A DNA stretch of 10,961 nucleotides, from positions 1-10,961 of the forward strand of contig JBGOUV010000234.1 in NCBI GenBank assembly GCA_041477815.1, read 5' to 3'. Below, piece after piece: positions 9,201 through 10,961 of the stretch (position 1 is its first letter; every line of letters begins with the position of its first letter). This DNA comes from JBGOUV01 sp041477815. Its GTDB lineage: Bacteria; Acidobacteriota; Terriglobia; Bryobacterales; JACQDG01. Made by a program: the position numbers and the translations under genes. The notes under the pieces are model-generated. The model did no database searches, was not told the origin of the DNA, and worked only from the letters and a program-made list of their open reading frames with translations.

Positions 9201-9778
9201 GTGGGCGGCGGGATGGTGAACAGTCTCCGGGCGACGCCGCGGGGGTCGTAGCTTTCGCCGAAGGCCGCGTTCTTGAGCGGGTATCCGCCGTTGTTGTAGA
9301 GCGCCGCGCCCCACAGAAACGACCCGTGGGTCATCAGGCTTTGCCGGACCTTGTAAGCGATCTCGACATGGCAACCCGAGCGGCCGCAGGTTTGATCGAG
9401 GGCGCGCAGGTCGCCGGGGTTGACGAAGCGGACGTACTCGGGGCTCTCGCGATTGAGCAGGGTGTAAGCGCGGACGGGGTTGGCGGTGGAAGGCCACAGG
9501 CGCGGGTAGCGGGGCGGGACGTGGGCCTGCTTCTTGTCGGTGGTATCGGCGCGGCCGCCATGGCAGTCGGTGCAGCCGAGATGGACGGCGGGCGAGGCGT
9601 GCATCGGCTCCATCCCGGCGTGGCACTTGGCGGAGGTGCAGTTCTCGCCGGCGGGCAGGGCCGGCACGGCAGCCATTAGCACTAGCGCGCAGCACCGAGC
9701 CGCGACCGCCCGGGAGTTGGCCGCGGGCCGCATCGATGGATGAGCCGGTGCCGGGGGGTGGTGAAAGATTGACATCAT
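6257..9778 (-). CDS. Secreted ten-haem c-type cytochrome fused to an LVIVD beta-propeller
   Basis: This encodes 1173 residues. ATG 9778 overlaps the upstream stop; the second codon is also ATG, and Met16 (9733) would give a more ordinary signal peptide but has no ribosome site. A Sec signal with core CCALVLMAAVPALPA ends near residue 43; there is no lipobox. Eight CXXCH motifs begin at Cys69, 276, 333, 469, 496, 595, 606 and 713, and two CX4CH motifs at Cys47 (CTSAKCH) and Cys131 (CGRSGCH), so up to ten covalent haems are expected. Many extra His residues could be distal ligands. From about residue 806 to the end the protein carries LVIVD-type propeller repeats: YLYAAKGREGVEIYDIAN, YAYVSCDQGLVIIDIDNP, YAFVCGKRGLEVVDITD, YAYVAAGHEGLAIIDIE and FAYLADGKNGLRVLQL. 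The product should act in the periplasm or at the outer surface as an electron carrier. Substrate and partners are unknown. The flanking barrel gene suggests an outer-membrane electron conduit; a periplasmic multihaem oxidoreductase is the alternative. Confidence 0.92.
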   Translation of the reverse strand: MMSIFHHPPAPAHPSMRPAANSRAVAARCCALVLMAAVPALPAGENCTSAKCHAGMEPMHASPAVHLGCTDCHGGRADTTDKKQAHVPPRYPRLWPSTANPVRAYTLLNRESPEYVRFVNPGDLRALDQTCGRSGCHVEIAYKVRQSLMTHGSFLWGAALYNNGGYPLKNAAFGESYDPRGVARRLFTIPPPTPEEIRFKGILPMLQPLPQFENSQPGNTLRVFERGDNRLSNRGFGTLTRTDPVFQGLQRTRLFDPLLSFSGTNDQAGDYRGSGCTGCHVVYANDRDPVHSGPYAARGHRGLSFTNDPTIPKNEPGHPIEHRLTRTIPSSQCVVCHIHPGTSYAFQYLGYMWWDNETDGEPMYPEKSKQWKPEDAARSLARNPEAASLRGNWSDPNFLSNLTSLNPQLKQTQFADFNGHGWVYRAVYKHDRKGAWLDREDRPIPFDDPDRFQKAVHLRDIHLEKGMHCVDCHFEQDSHGNGKLYGEARAAVEIDCVDCHGSIRGYATLLTSGPAAPTPPHNLALLRTPWGQRRFEWLDGKLLQRSMVEPEKAWPVSQVADSVTPGKWNYNEKARLAKTLQQDGRLAHSDERMSCYACHTSWMTSCFGCHLEMKANANRPALHWEGDVNTRNFTTYNFQVLRDDVFMLGLDSTVKKHKIAPVRSSSAVLVGSQNANREWLYSQQQTISSEGYSGQAFNPHFPHTVRTRETRTCTDCHVSRANDNNAWMAQLLLQGTNFVNFLGRYIWVGEGKHGFQGVVVTEREEPQAVIGSHLHKLAYPENYARHKKTGLLTEAYEHHGDVLSLQMRGEYLYAAKGREGVEIYDIANIDNKAFAERIVTAPVSPLGQRFSVRTRNARWIASPTTLGVDPARRRNPENEEQPIHPLYAFLYVADAEEGLIMINAATLLDGDPRNNFLRRDVVFNPDGLLRGAVHVVTAGNYAYVSCDQGLVIIDIDNPASPQVVAVLPLEGAGHVAIQFRYAFVCGKRGLEVVDITDVRRPVLKATVPLQEARDVYLARTYAYVAAGHEGLAIIDIERPEQPGAPRFYNAGGVINDTYAVKVGMTNASLFAYLADGKNGLRVLQLLSPARTPGLWGFSPVPEPELIATFPTKGEALALSKGLDRDRAVDESGNQLAVFGRRGARPFNLQEMQRLYLRDGKLYTVTNTPPGGQR
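6266..6272 (-). promoter_or_regulatory. Strong Shine-Dalgarno sequence inside the cytochrome 3' end
   Basis: GGGAGGA on the - strand lies five bases before ATG 6260, within the last codons of the cytochrome gene. It decides the start of the GlcG-domain gene and suggests efficient initiation in addition to coupling. Confidence 0.8.
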
Positions 9779-9780
9779 CA
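9776..9780 (-). other. TGATG stop/start overlap between barrel and cytochrome genes
   Basis: On the - strand TGATG holds the TGA stop of the barrel gene (9780-9778) and the ATG start of the cytochrome (9778-9776). The nearest Shine-Dalgarno-like GAGG (9793-9790) is 11 bases away, rather far, so re-initiation after the barrel gene probably drives cytochrome translation. Confidence 0.8.
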
Positions 9781-10961
9781 GTACACTAGCCTCATGTTGA
9801 CGAAGCCCGAATATAGCGTCCGGCCGTTGTAGAGGTTCTGGAAGCCGGCCTGCGGAAACAGGACGCCGACGCCGCCGGTGATTACCACGTTCTCGCTTAG
9901 CAGGGGGCGGTACTGGAGGCCCAGGCCGGTGTCCACGCCGATGCCGTGCCGGATGCCGCTCTGGAACAGCACCGCTTCCAGGACCTCGGTGCGGTGGAAG
10001 CGGGCGTAGTTGACGTTGACCGTCGAGCGGAGCTTCGGCGTCAGCCTGGCGTCCATGCCGGCATTGAAAAGGAAGATGCCGGGGTTGATGAAGTTGGCCT
10101 GACCCTGAAACAGGCCGGCGCGCAGGTTGGGTATCAGACTGTTGGGACCGAACAGCAGGAGACCCGTACCGGTGAGGGGAACGGCCTGGCGGTTGAGGAG
10201 GTTCGTCCCGCCGCCTTCGAAGGCGTTGTTGATCAGGCCGCGGTCGGCCAGGGCGCGGTCGCCGAGGAAGCCGCCGCCCGCAAACTGCTGGTTGGGGACG
10301 ATGGCGTCGAAACCCCGGGCGCGGCCGTCGTTGAGATCGTTGTCGCCGGAAGTGAAGAAGGCCGACGCCCGGTAGGTTTTCCAGTCCTTCTCATAGGCAA
10401 GCTCCAGGGCGGCAAGCTGGGCGTTGATGTGCTGCGGGTTCTGCCGCGCGGGGAGGGGGTGGAAGTCGTCGCGGCCGAAGGCCTGGTAGAAGGCGTGCGA
10501 CACCTTGATCCGGCCGATGTGGCCCTCGCCCGAGAGGCCCGCGTAGCCCGCCCGGATCTTGTGCGGAAGCGGCAGCCCGATGGGGGCCGGCCGCACCAGG
10601 AAGCCGTTCTTGTCGATGTGGAAGCTCGGCTGGTCGTTGTTGTACAGCAGGCTGAAGTTGAGGTTGTAGCCGGGGGTGAGAAAATCGTTCCAGTAGAGGT
10701 TGGCGGCGTAGACCGACTGGTTGCGGCGGCGCCAGCGGTTGAGGCCGCTGTTGGTGTCCTTTTCGAGCAGGCTGAAATACGCCAGGTTGTACTGATAAAT
10801 ATTATTGTGGAACGTGCCGAACAGCCGCACCCCGGGCTGCTCGTCGGAGAAAACGAAGCCGCGGAAGTCGCTGGTGAAGCGCTGTATGCCCATGCGCACG
10901 GAAGTGAAGTCGTGGTACGCGCTGCCGCGGTCGTCCGAGTCCTTCGCCTTGCGGAACGCAC
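9778..10961 (-). CDS. Outer-membrane beta-barrel protein (5' end outside window)
   Basis: The - strand frame is open from the right edge to TGA 9780-9778, giving 393 residues of the C-terminal part. The GTG/ATG at 10899/10891 are internal, because the frame continues upstream (FRKAKDSDDRGSAYHDFTS). The sequence alternates amphipathic strands rich in Tyr, Phe, Asn and Gly with short turns, as in FGTFHNNIYQYNLAYFSLLE, VYAANLYWNDFLTPGYNLNF, ELAYEKDWKTYRASAFF, KLRSTVNVNYARFHRT and NVVITGGVGVLF. It ends in SGFVNMRLVY, matching the terminal beta-signal with a C-terminal aromatic residue used for outer-membrane barrel assembly. There are no haem motifs. The one-base overlap with the ten-haem cytochrome suggests a porin partner analogous to MtrB-type barrels, but I see no direct sequence evidence for that family and no CXXC near the visible part. 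A generic porin is the alternative. Confidence 0.8.
   Translation of the reverse strand, partial: AFRKAKDSDDRGSAYHDFTSVRMGIQRFTSDFRGFVFSDEQPGVRLFGTFHNNIYQYNLAYFSLLEKDTNSGLNRWRRRNQSVYAANLYWNDFLTPGYNLNFSLLYNNDQPSFHIDKNGFLVRPAPIGLPLPHKIRAGYAGLSGEGHIGRIKVSHAFYQAFGRDDFHPLPARQNPQHINAQLAALELAYEKDWKTYRASAFFTSGDNDLNDGRARGFDAIVPNQQFAGGGFLGDRALADRGLINNAFEGGGTNLLNRQAVPLTGTGLLLFGPNSLIPNLRAGLFQGQANFINPGIFLFNAGMDARLTPKLRSTVNVNYARFHRTEVLEAVLFQSGIRHGIGVDTGLGLQYRPLLSENVVITGGVGVLFPQAGFQNLYNGRTLYSGFVNMRLVY

Noticed and set aside
7884..9695. A 603-codon open frame on the - strand in another register
   Set aside because: It is an Arg/Pro/Ala-rich shadow of the cytochrome frame with no domain, and it is explained by high GC at third positions.

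Overview
The window is GC-rich, densely coding bacterial DNA. A likely source is Acidobacteriota, probably a Solibacter/Bryobacter-type lineage. This is inferred from three things: a YVTN beta-propeller/phosphoesterase gene, an IPT/TIGR03437-like domain at the start of the GlcG-domain protein, and a multihaem cytochrome fused to an LVIVD propeller. No rRNA or marker gene confirms it. I see no tRNA, rRNA, CRISPR array, insertion sequence or integrase.

Layout, left to right. On the + strand lie the last 44 codons of an unrecognised gene, a small coiled-coil protein, and a complete purH (bifunctional purine biosynthesis enzyme). Everything after purH is on the - strand and converges on it. Positions 2157-4352 are a degraded locus. 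A secreted YVTN beta-propeller protein with a C-terminal phosphoesterase domain is cut by an in-frame TAG at 2880-2882. The phosphoesterase part then breaks off at about 2430. It is followed by a 17-codon piece of what looks like the same domain's C-terminal end, but inverted (readable only on the + strand), and then by the last ~70 codons of an AppA/phytase-type histidine acid phosphatase. The open frame at 2157-2789 is therefore a chimera of three fragments, not a real gene.

Positions 4575-10961 hold a tight three-gene - strand operon. The first gene is an outer-membrane beta-barrel, whose start lies beyond the right edge. The second is a 1173-residue secreted cytochrome with eight CXXCH and two CX4CH haem motifs and a C-terminal LVIVD beta-propeller. 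The third is a 561-residue protein with an IPT/TIGR03437-like domain and two GlcG/HbpS-type domains. The genes are joined by a TGATG and an ATGA overlap, so they are probably translationally coupled.

The barrel plus ten-haem cytochrome pairing resembles, in architecture only, the porin-cytochrome conduits used for electron transfer across outer membranes. The GlcG/HbpS-like partner, from a family with haem-binding members, suggests a role in haem handling or sensing, or as an extracellular accessory. This operon is the best candidate here for a little-described system. The rearranged phosphatase locus is the most unusual sequence-level observation.
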